Shown: one piece after another, positions 19,401-29,649 of the stretch
Position numbering within the stretch: the first letter of the stretch is position 1
Layout of the letters: the number at the start of each line of letters is the position of its first letter
Assembly: GCF_048564905.1 (NCBI RefSeq)
Contig: NC_133019.1
Coordinates: 11,636,501-11,700,500, forward strand
Direction of reading: 5' to 3'
Origin: Vicugna pacos
Taxonomy: Eukaryota; Chordata; Mammalia; Artiodactyla; Camelidae
DNA length: 64,000 bases
Notes under the pieces: model-generated
Told to the model about the DNA's origin: nothing
Seen by the model: the letters and a program-made list of their open reading frames with translations, nothing else
Databases searched by the model: none
Position numbers and translations under genes: made by a program

Positions 19401-22283
19401 AAATACGTAAATAAATAAACCTAATTACCCTCCCCCGCAAAGTCAACCTTAAATGGTAACAGCAAGCAGAAGAGAGGAGTTATCCTGAAGCATATCACTG
19501 ATTTCGACATATCTCATCTGTCAATAATGTAACATTAACACATTCTGCATGATCAAAAGAGGATTCAAAGGACGCTGCAAGGTAGGCCGTGTAATGCAGT
19601 GGGATGGAGACTGGCCCAGTGGCTGCCTTTAAACACAAACCTGGTCCACTCAGTTTGGAAGGGCTGACTGAATAGAAAGGCTTCCAATATTTGGACATTC
19701 CTGACTCTCCACTGTGACTGAGAAAGTAAGTCCAGGCCAGGCACACTCATATGCATGTGCACATTTGAACACACACGCACACACACAGTTTCAGAGTATT
19801 CTGACATGTGATTCTGAATGTGCACCCAAATGCTGCCCCAGAGGCTTATTCAGTGCATCTCTAGGCATGCATTCAAGCCACAAATGCTCTATAAAATTTT
19901 ACATCAAATATAAAATGCAAAGAAATGAAAACTGTTGGTATTTTCAACTTAATTGTCTCAAATTTTTTCTTTTGAATCGTTGAGACTCATTATTTCCTAG
20001 GATCTTTGTGGCTTTCCTCTTCTTGGCTAGAACATCTCTAGATTTATGAGGAAAAGGCCAAGGAGAAGATGATAGAAGCCCCTTTTATTGGTCTCAGTGG
20101 AAGCTCTGCGGGAGGTCTAGCAAAAGCTCCACTCATATGTACAAAGCATGCTGGGCGGATTTCATTACAAGGAAAGAAAGCACATCTTACCTTCTTGCCC
20201 CCAAGCGCCAACTAGGAAATAAATAAGAAAAAAAAGTTAGTAAATGTTGTGAGTGCCTGAGGTTCCAAGTAGAAAAAGTTTTAGGGTCTAGTCTGACCAT
20301 TTCTAAGCATCTAAGGTCCTTCTCAACCACCCCTAGATCACAGTCCTTCCTACACCCCAGATAAGTGACATGGACTGCTGGATATTGACCAGGGGTTCCT
20401 GGTCAATTTGGGATGAAACAAGACAAGGAAGCATCTGGGATTAAACACGAACACACAACATTTGACAAACAGAAGTTATAAAAAGTTAGGGCTGCTTTTT
20501 GGGAGACTGGAGAAACAGTGAAACAATTTTATACCCAAGCCTCCATTTTGAAAATAAATCTCTGACTGAGGGAGAAAAACAAGCTTTTGGTTAGGTACAC
20601 ATATTGAGATTCTTGTTTCGTCTCTGACTCCTGCTTGTCCGATGGTTCAATTTTTCCATTTGTTTTCTGCTTGAGACAGAGATGGAAATATTTGAAACTT
20701 TGATTATTCATTTACTTAGAGAATGATCACGTTTCACGTTTCCACTGGGCCCTCCAGAGTGCCCTCACCTAAAAATAATTGGATTCTTTTTTTTTTTTTT
20801 TTGGTGGAGATACTAGGGATGGAGTCCAGGGCCTCGTGCATACTAAGCACACACTCTACCACTGAGTTATACTCCTGCCCCCAATTTGGATTCTTTACAA
20901 TGGCCAACTGGACACTGCCTGAAAGTTTTGTGTACATCTCTTTCATCAATGTCTTCTATACTGGGTGAGACCCGCTCCCACAACTCTGCACCCTCCCCCA
21001 TAACCAGAGCAGACTGGCCACATTCTCATGATGCCCAATCTCTTGGGGTGCTTGGTTCTTTGGCATTCTCTCTCTCCCTCTCTCTCTTTAGGCCAAGCAT
21101 AAGTTATACTATCATCCTCAAAGGCAGTGCCTGACAACTCCTTGAAGGGGTCACACTCTGCTCCTTGACACTCCAAATGTGTTCCTTGGGCCAGTAGCAG
21201 ACTAATAAGCCTGGGAGCTCGTTAGACAACGCAGAATTGCAGGTCCCACTCCAGAGCTACTGAAGCAGAAGCTACAGTTTAACAAGGTCCCCCGGTGATT
21301 CGTGTGCATGTTCAAGCTTGAGAAACCCAAGCTGAAGCAGGAAGTGGAGACATCATGGCTGTGCCTCTGAGAAGGGAGCCCAGGCTATGACAGTATTTTC
21401 TCAGTCTCTGAAATAGAAGCGTTGTGACCCATTTTGCCTCAGGCTGTGCAGTCATCAAGAGCACAGGCCTATGGGCAGACCTGATTTCCCAGATCAGCTT
21501 TAGTGCTTACTAACTGTCTGGTTTTGAATAAGTATTTAACTTCTTTAAGTTACAGTTTCTTTGTAAAATAAGGGATACAGATAACGTTCGTCTTCCAAGG
21601 TGGAGGTTTGGGTTAAATTAGCTGACACGTGCAAAGACTTTTTAACATGGTATCAGGCACTCAATAAATGGCAACCTTAAACAAAAAATCTTATTTATCT
21701 GATATGAGATATGGAAATGCTCTTGGTTATTTATCTGTTCATATTCCAGCTTGCTTTGAAAAGGACTAAACTAACTGAAAGCTCTTGATCAACTGAAAAG
21801 GACTGGAAATTATGAGGTGTTTCATTGTCTCAGGTACTAAGCTTGCTACATACCCTGTGCAGAGTTTGGGTTCAGCTAACTAGTCTCCTCATAACAAAGG
21901 GTGAAGGTTACTTTTCTGTCTCTCTTGTGTTAGTTCTTAAGGGCTGGGTCGTTCACTTATAGAATGAACTTGTTCCCGGAGCCACAAAGACCTCCTTGCT
22001 TTTTCAGTAGATACGATCATCCCAAGTGCTTTTCCTCGGCTGTTCTCTGAAAGGTCTCCCGGGCTCACATCTTTCTCATTAGTCCCCAGACCTAGCTGCT
22101 TCCGCTAACACTGCTCAAATTCTTCCTTATATTTTCTGGTAAATGAGGCTCCTGGGTATCACTGGGCAGCACCAGGTGAGGCTGTGAGCCTTCCGTGGTC
22201 TGCAGAAACACATTTTTCATTCCATCCTCCTTACCTGATAAGAGGCAGAGTCCCAGAACTCTCCAGAAATTTCCCGACGGCAT
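13351..22283 (-). CDS. CD3E: CD3E, T-cell receptor CD3 epsilon chain, complete (8 coding exons, 196 aa)
   Basis: CD3 epsilon pairs with CD3 gamma and CD3 delta and is essential for T-cell receptor export and signalling. Coding exons in gene order: 22283-22235, 20211-20191, 18929-18915, 16124-16101, 15673-15464, 15010-14843, 14315-14269, 13407-13351 (591 nt). All introns are GT-AG. Protein: signal peptide [16 protein letters not shown]; acidic N-terminus from three tiny exons; C2-type Ig domain with C51, W60 and C91; stalk C108-x-x-C111; transmembrane helix about 118-139 with D126; basic stretch after W140; proline-rich Nck site [11 protein letters not shown] (168-178); ITAM Y177EPI-x7-Y188SGL; end NQRGI. 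Human epsilon is 207 aa; the difference is mainly a shorter loop in the Ig domain. The start is the first in-frame ATG after the upstream exon. N79-F-S is a new N-glycosylation sequon. The gene faces CD3D tail to tail. Confidence 0.98.
13500..13710 (+). repeat. MIR SINE in CD3E last intron
   Basis: 'gctgggagtcaagaggcagac', 'cacacagctgtgagcctcagc', 'atctcaaaaatgagaaact', 'cggtgctcaataaac' follow MIR order. Confidence 0.75.
14269..14315 (-). CDS. CD3E: CD3E exon: proline-rich Nck-binding site and first ITAM tyrosine
   Basis: 47 nt: [16 protein letters not shown] (first base from the previous exon). The PxxDY-type proline-rich motif overlaps the first ITAM tyrosine, as in human. Confidence 0.97.
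14843..15010 (-). CDS. CD3E: CD3E exon: CxxC stalk, transmembrane helix, basic juxtamembrane
   Basis: 168 nt: VCENCVEVD, then a helix with D126, then [25 protein letters not shown]. Acceptor CCCTGCAG, donor GTAAGA. Confidence 0.97.
15072..15242 (+). mobile_element. Vic-1-type camelid SINE in a CD3E intron
   Basis: tRNA-Ala-like head (A box tatagctcaagtgg, anticodon-region cttagcatgc, B box gggttcaatccc), then an A-rich tail with AAAC repeats. A perfect 11-bp target duplication gaagacacagg flanks it at 15061-15071 and 15243-15253. It lies antisense to CD3E, 61 bp upstream of the transmembrane exon. Confidence 0.95.
15464..15673 (-). CDS. CD3E: CD3E exon: Ig ectodomain
   Basis: 210 nt. From [15 protein letters not shown] to the GYYTCY block and IYLKAR. 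Contains C51, W60, C91 and the sequon N79-F80-S81. Donor GTAATA is slightly weak. Confidence 0.96.
16101..16124 (-). CDS. CD3E: CD3E micro-exon 3 (24 nt)
   Basis: Encodes DEVTNILK plus one base. Flanks: TTTTCAG acceptor and GTAAGT donor. Human has 18 nt here by my count, so this copy adds two codons. Confidence 0.9.
16985..17215 (+). repeat. MIR SINE
   Basis: 'ccgtgtttgaatcccagatctgc', 'gtgtgaccaagggaaaacca', 'gagcttcagtttcttcatctggg' and 'gatgctcaggaaaaatgtt' follow MIR order. Confidence 0.85.
17394..17523 (-). mobile_element. Vic-1-type camelid SINE
   Basis: Antisense head 'attgaacccaggacctcacacatgctaagcatg' with a T-rich tail start. Target duplication tgataatatttt at 17382-17393 and 17524-17535. 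Confidence 0.92.
17805..18005 (+). repeat. MIR SINE
   Basis: Diverged MIR: 'tgtgcttctgcatcagctaaatctgc', 'ccttggttttcttatctgtagactaggg', 'catgctcaataaac'. Confidence 0.6.
18025..18300 (-). repeat. MIR SINE
   Basis: Antisense MIR: 'attcaatcctcacaacaaccct', 'acatttcacacatgatgatgctatggcacagagaagtgaatt'. Confidence 0.75.
18300..18670. repeat. L2-like LINE pieces
   Basis: Antisense text 'cacctcctctggggagccttcc' up to about 18560, then sense 3' end 'attgagcacctactatgtgccaggcac' to 18670. Two pieces in opposite orientation. Confidence 0.6.
18915..18929 (-). CDS. CD3E: CD3E micro-exon 2 (15 nt)
   Basis: ATCCTGAAGAAAGTG between a CTTTTCAG acceptor and GTAAGA donor; encodes DPEES with the flanking bases. 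Same length as the human exon by my count. Confidence 0.9.
19145..19275 (+). repeat. L1-type 3' tail
   Basis: 'acattgtataccttaagcttac...caactatatcccaataaagc' followed by A's resembles the artiodactyl L1 3' end. Diverged and A/T-rich. Confidence 0.45.
19322..19440 (+). mobile_element. Vic-1-type camelid SINE
   Basis: 'gggagggtatagctcagtggcagagc', 'cttagcgtgcagg', 'gggttcagtccctagtacctcc', then TAAATAAATAAAC and the 'ctaattaccctccccc' tail. Confidence 0.93.
20191..20211 (-). CDS. CD3E: CD3E micro-exon 1 (21 nt)
   Basis: TTGGCGCTTGGGGGCAAGAAG between TTTCCTAG and GTAAGA; encodes VGAWGQE, matching human VGVWGQD at the signal-peptide cleavage region. Confidence 0.93.
20788..20882 (-). mobile_element. 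Vic-1-type camelid SINE, short
   Basis: Poly-T start, then 'gagtccagggcctcgtgcatactaagcac' and 'ctctaccactgagttatac'. Flanks aattggattctttt / aatttggattcttt are an imperfect target duplication. Confidence 0.9.
21177..21335 (+). mobile_element. MER20 (hAT-Charlie DNA transposon)
   Basis: 'cctgggagctcgttagacaacgcagaattgcaggtcccactccag', 'actgaagcagaagctacagtttaacaaggtcccc', 'gtgattcgtgtgcatgttcaagcttgagaa' in consensus order. Confidence 0.75.
21430..21680 (+). repeat. MIR SINE
   Basis: 'aagagcacaggcctatgggcagacctg', 'gtgcttactaactgtctggt', 'tatttaacttctttaagtt', 'atcaggcactcaataaatgg'. Confidence 0.7.
22235..22283 (-). CDS. CD3E: CD3E start exon: signal peptide
   Basis: 49 nt: [16 protein letters not shown] plus one base, next to human [16 protein letters not shown]. 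The whole exon runs from about 22343 (acceptor CTGTTTCAG) to the GTAAGG donor. There is no in-frame ATG upstream in the exon. Confidence 0.97.
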
Positions 22284-22343
22284 CCTTCCCTCACCGGACA
22301 CGTACGCTACCTAAGATGGCGGAGGCCGGTTGGCTTATAGCTT
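22284..22343 (-). promoter_or_regulatory. CD3E: CD3E 5'UTR part of exon 2, with YY1-type site
   Basis: Begins AAGCTATAAG after a polypyrimidine-AG, matching the human exon 2 start that I recall. Contains CCGCCATCTT (AAGATGGCGG on plus, 22313-22322), a YY1-like motif. Confidence 0.7.
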
Positions 22344-22455
22344 CTGAAACAGAAACCAGAGAACTTTTTCAAAACCCCCGCTGGGGATGAGGACCCTGGG
22401 GCCATTGCTTCCAATGCTGGGATGAGAAAGTAGGGTTTGTAAGAGGGAGACTCAC

Positions 22456-22650
22456 CATTTTCTGAAGCAGGCACCTAAGGCTGGGAGGGGAGGCGGGTTT
22501 CTGAACCCCACACAGGAAGTGTGGAGGGGCCTCTGGGCTTGCAGGGTTCTACGTCACTGGGAAACGTTCGAGGCAGAGGCAGCCACCTGGGTTGGCTGGG
22601 GAGAGTGGAGCCCAACGTCCTCCCATTGGGTGAGCAAGAGGCCTGGCAAA
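22456..22650 (-). other. CD3E: CD3E non-coding exon 1
   Basis: The minus strand reads '...cttcctgtgtggggttcagaaaccc...ggtgcctgcttcagaaaatg' and then GTGAGT at 22455-22451. This matches the human CD3E leader exon as I recall it. The 5' end is approximate. The last three bases are ATG. Confidence 0.8.
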
Positions 22651-23024
22651 ACCTGAAGGTGTTGTGAAAAATACCTGCAATTTAGCTGCCTGGGCCTTGC
22701 ACAATGCAGCCCCCACACTGGGGGGCCCTCTTCTCAGATATCCTCTCCCCACCAAACAAACTGTCACAGGAAGAAAGAGGCTCACCAATGAGTTGCTTTC
22801 TTTCTGGTGTACCTGGCTTGAGGCAGCAAGGTGCAGCCATTTTATTAGCAAAAGCTGTTGGCTCAGAAATGCATGTTGAGATAAAACCATGAGATGCCAT
22901 TTTTTTTGGCCTATAGTGTTTGTAAAAATATTTAAAAACACAATATTCAATGTTGGAAATGAGAAAGAGTGAGTTCTCAGAATCTGCTGATGTGAGTGTA
23001 AATGGATACAGCCTTTCTTAATTT

Positions 23025-23225
23025 TTGGCGTGCATCGATCAAATGCCTGCTCTATGCCCGGCATCGCGCTAAGGGCTTTACCAACAGATCTCACTTAATC
23101 CTCAAAACAACCCTCTAAGGTAGGTACTATTTTCATCCCCATTTTATACTTGAGCAAACTGAGGCTCAGACAGGTTATCTAAGTTGTCGCAGATTGCAGA
23201 GCTGGGACCCTCGAAAACAGCTGGG
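23025..23225 (-). repeat. MIR SINE
   Basis: Antisense MIR with 'ctcacttaatcctcaaaacaaccct', 'aggtaggtactattttcatccccattttatacttgagcaaactgaggctcag'. Confidence 0.85.
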
Positions 23226-23259
23226 ACCCAGAGAAAACCACTTCTAACTTCGTAAACTG

Positions 23260-23830
23260 CTTTTTTTGTTTTGGTGAAATTCACTGATGTAGTAAATATT
23301 TGATGTCTGCTGTGCTGTAGTATGGGCTGGGTGCTAGTAATACAGCAGTCACAAGAGAGAGTGTCCTTGTGGAGGATGGAAGGCAATGTGGACATTACGT
23401 TGATTATTTCAGGAGATTGATGCTGAGAAAGAAGAAATATAGAGGCTGTGGGAGTGATAAAAGAGAGGGCCTAATATAGTCCAGGGGTAGACAAGGTGTC
23501 CCTAAGAAGGTGACATTTAAGCTGAAACCTGATAGATGGATAGGAGTGTACCAGGTGGAGGGCAGGACAAGTAAAATATTCCAGACAGAGGGAGCAGCAT
23601 GTTGGGAGCCTGGACACGAGAAAGAGAGGCCCATTCAAGAAACTGGAAATTCAGAGAGGCAGGTAAACAGGGAATGAGAAGGAGTGGGAAGAAATGGGAC
23701 ATGAAACTCAGCAGGGGCCAGGTGGGGAGGGATTTGCAAGCCTTGTTAAAGATTCTTAAGGATTATTCTATGGGCAACGGGAAGTGATTGAAGGGTTTAA
23801 AACAGGAGGACAACAGTATCAGATTCTTTA
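23260..23830 (+). repeat. L2-like LINE fragment
   Basis: 'tgggtgctagtaatacagcagtcac' and, further on, 'aagctgaaacctgatagatggataggagt' and 'ttccagacagagggagcagcat' are L2 3' landmarks. Confidence 0.65.
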
Positions 23831-24009
23831 AAAATTTTATATTTTTAAATGAAAAAAATTAATTACAGGAGTAATACACGAACATGTTAGAAACAATGAA
23901 GAATGCAGAGGGTACATAACAGCAGTCTCCTGCCTCAGTCCTTTTCCACTTCCCAGAGAAAACCAGTTCTAACTGTGTAAACTGCTTTTTTCTGGTGGTT
24001 ATCTTCTTA

Positions 24010-27000
24010 TCTCCAAATGTGGGAAACTAACTTTGTGATGGAGATTTGTGTGCAGGTGGCTCACGAAGGGAGCTCAGGAAGAGCACCCATAAGGGAAGGA
24101 AGCAGGATTGGCAGAGGGAGAAGGTGATCTACACCAAGACCTCAGCCAATCCCATGGGGAGTTCCTGGGCCAGGATGATCTGTCAGAGTGGTCCCGGATG
24201 GGCACCACAGGGCAATAGTCTACTTTTTCATGTGAGCTGTTCCCAGAGAGAAGGCATGAACTTGGGTGTTGCTGCTGCTGCTTCCGCGGAGGACAATGCC
24301 TGTAAAAGGGCTCGGCTGTGAGCGCTCAGGGGATGCAATCCCATCAGCTGGGGGAGCGAGCCGTCCTCAGAGGGGAACCCGGGCAGCACCACGCAGCATC
24401 CACACAGATCACCCCTTACACTGCTTGGATCTACTTGCTGTATCATACTTTCACCCCATCCTGCAAACAGCCTTTTCAGGACTCTGGTTGATCCCTTTTC
24501 CTGGAGAAGCTTATAAGAGGAAAGTTAGTGGGACACATTACGGTCCCACTACACGGCTGTTCTGGGGGCCCCCTGTGATAGCCTTGCTCTCCCTCGTTCA
24601 CTGCTCATTCTGGATTGCTGCCAGCCTCCGCTAGTACTTCAGCTTGAGGAGCCCGAGCCCCGGTCAGCATGGCATAGAAACTGGTACGTATTCCAGGAAT
24701 AGGTCTGACTTTCTTCACAGGCTGTGAACCCTCGGGTTCTACACGTATTCTCCCTGCTCCCCACAGCCCTGACTCCTCCTGATGCTGATGAGAGATTCAT
24801 TCATCTGGGAAGTGAATCATTTTTTGCCACCGATCTCTTGGCAGTGGCAGGCAGCATGTGTAGCTTAGTTTAACAGAACTTTTGCTGTGCACTATGGTGG
24901 AAGCATCCTGCTTCTGGAAACCATGGCCTCTAGAAACTCAGAGTTATGGGGACGGGAAACACAAATTTCCTAAATGGTCCACTGGGAGTAATGGTAAGCA
25001 TGGATACTTCTATTTCCAACCCCTAGTGCCTGGATGCATGTATTCTATATCTTGGGGACACAGTACCATGTCATAGTCACCGATTTAAGCTGTATGTCAC
25101 ATCTTGAAGAATAGTGTCCCTCGGTGTCCTAAGTTGATACTTAGCTGTGTCTTCAAAAGGCTGTTTCACGGATCCATTGGCTGGCGCCTTCAGAATGGTG
25201 TGGTATATGCTAGGACCAGTGGATCCCATTGTCATATGTCTGTATACCTTTGTTATAAAGTGGGTCGCATGGTCCACTGTGATGCTCTGCAAGATCCGAT
25301 GCTTATAGATCAGACAACACGTGGACTCTTGGATAGTAGGGCTGGCTGAGGAAATGCAGGCAAGAAAGTCAAACCTGTACCTGGAATATGTACCAACTTC
25401 TATCAAATGAATTGAGCCCTTTCCAGGTTTGGTTTGGAAGAGGTCCACAATGTAATCAACCTGCCAGGAAGTAGCTGGTTGGTTTTCTCCAGAGATGGTC
25501 ACAAATCACAGGCTCAGCATTGGACCCTGTTTTGGGAGCAGAAGTAGCTAGATCAGCCATGGGGAGTGGGAGCCCACACTGTTGTCCCCAGTTAAAGCCT
25601 CCACCACTGCCACCACAGTTACTACATTCATAACCCCATCCATGTTGGGATGGCTGAGGACAGAGGCTATTTGACCTTAGCTGGCCATGTCATGTTCTTC
25701 TACTTTGTGTTGTAATGCCTCCTCCATGATGGATATTCTGTAGTGGGTGTTAGCATATGACACAAAAATCTACTCACTTTATAATGAAGCTCATGGGTCC
25801 ATACACATGCCTCTTCTCCATACTTCCTTGCCCCCAATCTTCTAATCTTACTCATTCAAAGCCCTTGATCAATAAATTAAGGCATCCATCATTGTCCATG
25901 CATCTCTGTATATTCTAAAGCCAGGCTACGCCTCTTTCCACATAAAGTGGATGACCAGGTGCGATGCCAGAAGCTCTGCCTTTGGGAGGACTTTCCTCAC
26001 TACTGGCTCTCAAGGCCACTGCTGAGTGGGCTTGCAGGTCTTCAGCAGTCCATTTGGCTTGCCTCCACATCCTGAACTGACATCTGTCAACAAAGCTCAG
26101 GCTTTATTCTCCACTATCAGCTGGTCCTAGGAGATGGTGCAGCCACAGGTTGAGCTGAGGGGAAGGTATTGGTGGAGCAGCAGTGGATGACATAGGCATG
26201 TGGGCCAGGTCCTCCTGTAGCTCGCATCCTCTGGCACTACTCATGACTGAGCCAGATTGTATTCCTTCCATATTGTGATGGATTGTTGCTGTACCCACCC
26301 AACTTTACAGCTGGTGGATCTGACAGTGCTTAACTTACACCGGGAAAGTCTGGTTTAATGGTCGAGCCTCACAGTCAGTCACTCTACCAGCATGTCTACT
26401 CTAGCAGCATGCCAGGAGCTGCTTTCCCTGTGGTATATGATTCTCTGCTGCAGATGGAATGGTCTTGCTCCAGAACCCTACGTGTCAACATTGTGATTCT
26501 CTTGCTAGAACTTGGCTTAAACACCAAGAGGCCTCTTTTCCCATCACAGATACTTAAAATTACCAACAGATGTGCCAAAATACAGCTCCTTGCACTGCAA
26601 CCTGGACCTTCTGCAGAGCCCTGTACAGCTCTGGGCTCCACTCAAAGCTGAAAGAGTTCCACGTTCCATGGTAAATAATCAGGTTTGGAAAACGCTCCTC
26701 CAAAACATAAGAGGCATTGTGTTTCTTCCTTCTTCACAGTGGGGCAGTGCAAGGGGCAGTAACATGCCCCCTGCTTTGGAAACAATGACCTAGCTGGCCC
26801 AAGACCCTGGACTGCTCAAAAGGTCCCTTAGGTGCCAGGACCCCGAATCTTCCTAGGGTTTATCTCCCATTTCCCAAGACCTCGAAATACTTGCCATTTC
26901 TCGCTCGTCTGAGTGGTTAGCATGATGTTATTGATAGAGTGGGCCAATATAATGTTCTGAAGAATTTCCAGATTGCCCAGGTCCCTCCAGACTCTGTTAT

Positions 27001-27760
27001 GACAGAGAGTGGACAGGTCAACGTAGCCCTAGGCAAGACCAGGAAAGTATATTGTCTGCCACCTAAGTGTGAACGCTCGAGCAAAGATGTTACATTTGGC
27101 AGCTGCTGCAATTAGGGCTACTACTTGGTCATGTTTTCAGCAGCTCACTCTCATGTACAATGATTCCTCATTGCTTTGCAAAAGCCAGATTAATCAATTA
27201 AGTGAGGATGTGATAGAATCACTATTCTTGCAACCTTTCAGGATTCTTTCAGTCTTTCCAAGTGACCCTAATCTCTACCATTCCCTTTACAATGCAATAT
27301 TGTTTTTTATTTATAATCTTGGCTGGGAGTCATGGAAAGTTTCAAGGGCTTCTCTGGCTTTTCCTAATACAATAGCTCTTACTACCAGGCCAAGGAAGTG
27401 AGATGCAGGTTCTGCCAACTGCTATGTCCCTAAATGTCCCTTGGGCCATTTGAAAGTCATGTGGGATACAGGGCAGCTCTTTGTTGTGCTGGCTTATTCT
27501 GTGCATTGCAAAATGCCAGCATTTGGTTGACGATACACCTTGGGCATCCCGCACAAATAACCTTACACGTTTCCAAAATAGCCTCTAGAGAACAGCGTGA
27601 TCTCAGTGGAGAATTACTACTCAAGAGCTTCCCTCCATCCTGGGGTCACAGAACCTTGTCTCTAGTTTCCTCTCAGAATGAACAGGAGGAGGCAGCAGTT
27701 GACTAGGAAATCAGCAGTATGAGCACAGAAATGCTTGGTGTGAGATGTCTCCACTCCTCT
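24010..27760 (-). mobile_element. Broken ERVL-type endogenous retrovirus fossil
   Basis: On the minus strand, parts appear in retroviral order: reverse-transcriptase-like text near 27.1-26.9 kb, RNase H region near 26.4 kb, integrase-like text near 25.5-25.1 kb, then an LTR-like end near 24.4-24.0 kb. The pol similarity is to the ERVL group (recognised by eye). A matching 5' LTR is not evident. It is degraded, with many breaks, and is old (shared placental-age family). Its ends are approximate. Confidence 0.7.
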
Positions 27761-27898
27761 GAACTTTGCCCTCATTCAGCCTGCACCAGAGCCACCTGAC
27801 CAGCCCAGAAGCCCACTATTCTCCCCTCTGGCTTCCCAATGGTTCCTATCTCCTCTCAGGTTCTAACAAACTTGCAGTCCCCAAGTAGTGGCCTCATT

Positions 27899-28914
27899 GT
27901 TTTGTTTTGTTTTGTTTTGAGAATTGATTTTTTTTCTAAAAATTGTGGTTAAATACACATAACATAAAACTTATCATCTTAACCACTTTTAAGTGGATAG
28001 TTCATTGGTGTTAAGTACATTGATATTGTGTAGCCATTCTCTCTTTTCATCTTGCAAATTGGAGACTCTATATTCATGAAGCAACAACTCCCCATTTCTC
28101 CCCCTGCCCCTGCAACAACAATTCTACTTTCTGTCTCTATGAATCTGACTACTCCAGGTACCTCATATAAGTGGAATCATAATATTTGCCTTTTTGTGAC
28201 TAGCTCATCTCACTTAGCACATTGCCCTTAAGATTAAGACTGAATAATATTTTATTGTATGTATATATCATATTTTGTTCATCTCTTCATATGTTGATAA
28301 ACTCTTGGGTTGCTCCCACCTTTTGGCTACTATGAATAATGCTGCTATGAACATGGGTGTACAAATATCTCTTCAAGACTCTGCTTTAAATTCTTTTTAT
28401 ATATCTAGCATTGGAATTGCTGGATCATATAGTAACACTATGTTTAATTTTTTGAGGAACTTGTATACTGTTTTCCACAGTAGCTGCACCATTTTACATT
28501 TCCACCAATGGTGCACAAGTTTCCAGTTTCTCCACATCTTCATCAACACTTGTTTGCTCCCTATTCTTTTGATAGTAAACATCCTAATGGGTGTGAGTTG
28601 GTATCTCACTGTAGTTTGGATTTACATTTCCCTGATAGTTAGTGATGCTTGTTGGCCATTTTATATCTTCTTGGAGAAACGTCCATTCAAGTCCTTTGCT
28701 CATTTTTTAATTGGGCTTTTTTGAAAAGTTGCAGTTCTTTATATATTACAGGTGTTAACCCCTTATCAGATACATGACTTGCAAATATTTTCCCCCATTC
28801 TTTTGGTTGCAGTCTCACTCTGTTGATTGTGAAAGTTGATGCACAGTTTAAAATTTTGATGTAATCCAATGTATCGATTTTTTACTTTTGTTGCCTATGC
28901 TTTTGGTGTCATGC
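27899..28914 (-). mobile_element. L1 LINE 3' fragment with target duplication
   Basis: Starts with a (TTTTG)n tail, then antisense L1 3'UTR and ORF2 C-terminus (minus strand 28609-28397 encodes LLWKTVYKFLKKLNI and YDPAIPML). Truncated at its 5' end. Flanked by agtggcctcatt at 27887-27898 and 28915-28926. Confidence 0.88.
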
Positions 28915-29069
28915 AGTGGCCTCATTTTACTGCTGGCCTAGACATCTCCTCAGGATGCACAAGAGGAAGAGGATTGGATGAATTCTTTGAATCCTCACTT
29001 AGCTATTGCAATGGTGGTCTTTTTTGCCTCCATGCTTGGCTCTACCAATCCGTTTTCCATGACAGTGAG

Positions 29070-29640
29070 AGTGAAGTTAAAACACACCAAAGAATGACTT
29101 TGTCATGTTACTGCTTGAAGATTGAAGCACTCCCCCATCACTCTCAGGATAATTATAAAACCTGGAGTTGGTGGTGGAGGTGGGGAAGAAGTCGTGTTCC
29201 GAATTCTCTTTCCAGCTTTATCTATTTTTCTTTTTTTAAATGGAGGTGCTGGGAATTGAACCCAGGACTTTGTGCATGCACTCTACCACTGAGTTCCACC
29301 CTCCCCCTCTTTCCACCTTTATCCAGCCTTCTGTTTCTTCCTCCTCCACTCTCAGACTCTCACTATACTCAGTTACTAGTAGATGCCTAACCACTCCGTG
29401 CTTTTTCTTTTTCTTCCTTCCAAGCCTCTACATACACTTGGTTTCTCTGCCTAGAACATCCACCCTCATCTAGGTCAACTCATATTCAGGCTTCAAGTTT
29501 CAACTAGCTGCATCATCCTCCAGGAAGCCTGCCCTAAACTCCAAACGCGAGGTTAGGTTAGGCGACACTCGTCAACACAGCACATGTTACAACTGTCATT
29601 TACTTGTCTTCCTCCTTCTAGACCACCAGGCCCTGTAAAA
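29070..29640 (-). repeat. L2-like LINE fragment interrupted by a SINE
   Basis: 'catcctccaggaagcctgccctaa' and 'ttactgcttgaagattgaagcactcccc' are antisense L2-type landmarks on either side of the SINE. Confidence 0.6.
29223..29306 (-). mobile_element. Vic-1-type camelid SINE, truncated
   Basis: 'ggaggtgctgggaattgaacccaggactttgtgcatgc' then 'actctaccactgagttcc'. Flanked by a 17-bp duplication with one mismatch (29206-29222 and 29307-29323). Confidence 0.9.
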
Positions 29641-29649
29641 TATTCCAGC

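Larger units (their letters stand above)
18930..20190 (-). other. CD3E: CD3E intron between micro-exons 1 and 2
   Basis: 1.3 kb. Holds a short L1-type 3' tail (about 19145-19275, plus) and a Vic-1-type SINE (19322-19440). Confidence 0.85.
20212..22234 (-). other. CD3E: CD3E intron after the signal-peptide exon
   Basis: 2 kb. Contains a SINE (20788-20882), a MER20 copy (21177-21335) and a MIR (21430-21680). Confidence 0.85.
22660..24010. other. Upstream of CD3E
   Basis: CD3E promoter flank, then a MIR (23025-23225) and L2-like DNA (23260-23830). No gene seen. Confidence 0.7.

Noticed and set aside
22284-22301. Longer CD3E N-terminus starting at 22301
   Set aside because: The codon there is GTG, not ATG. 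The first in-frame ATG is at 22283 and matches the known signal peptide.
25077-25502. 141-codon minus-strand open frame as a host gene
   Set aside because: It is integrase-like text within a broken ERVL-type fossil.
28275-28724. 149-codon plus-strand open frame
   Set aside because: It is the antisense of an L1 ORF2 tail; the true L1 frame is on the minus strand.
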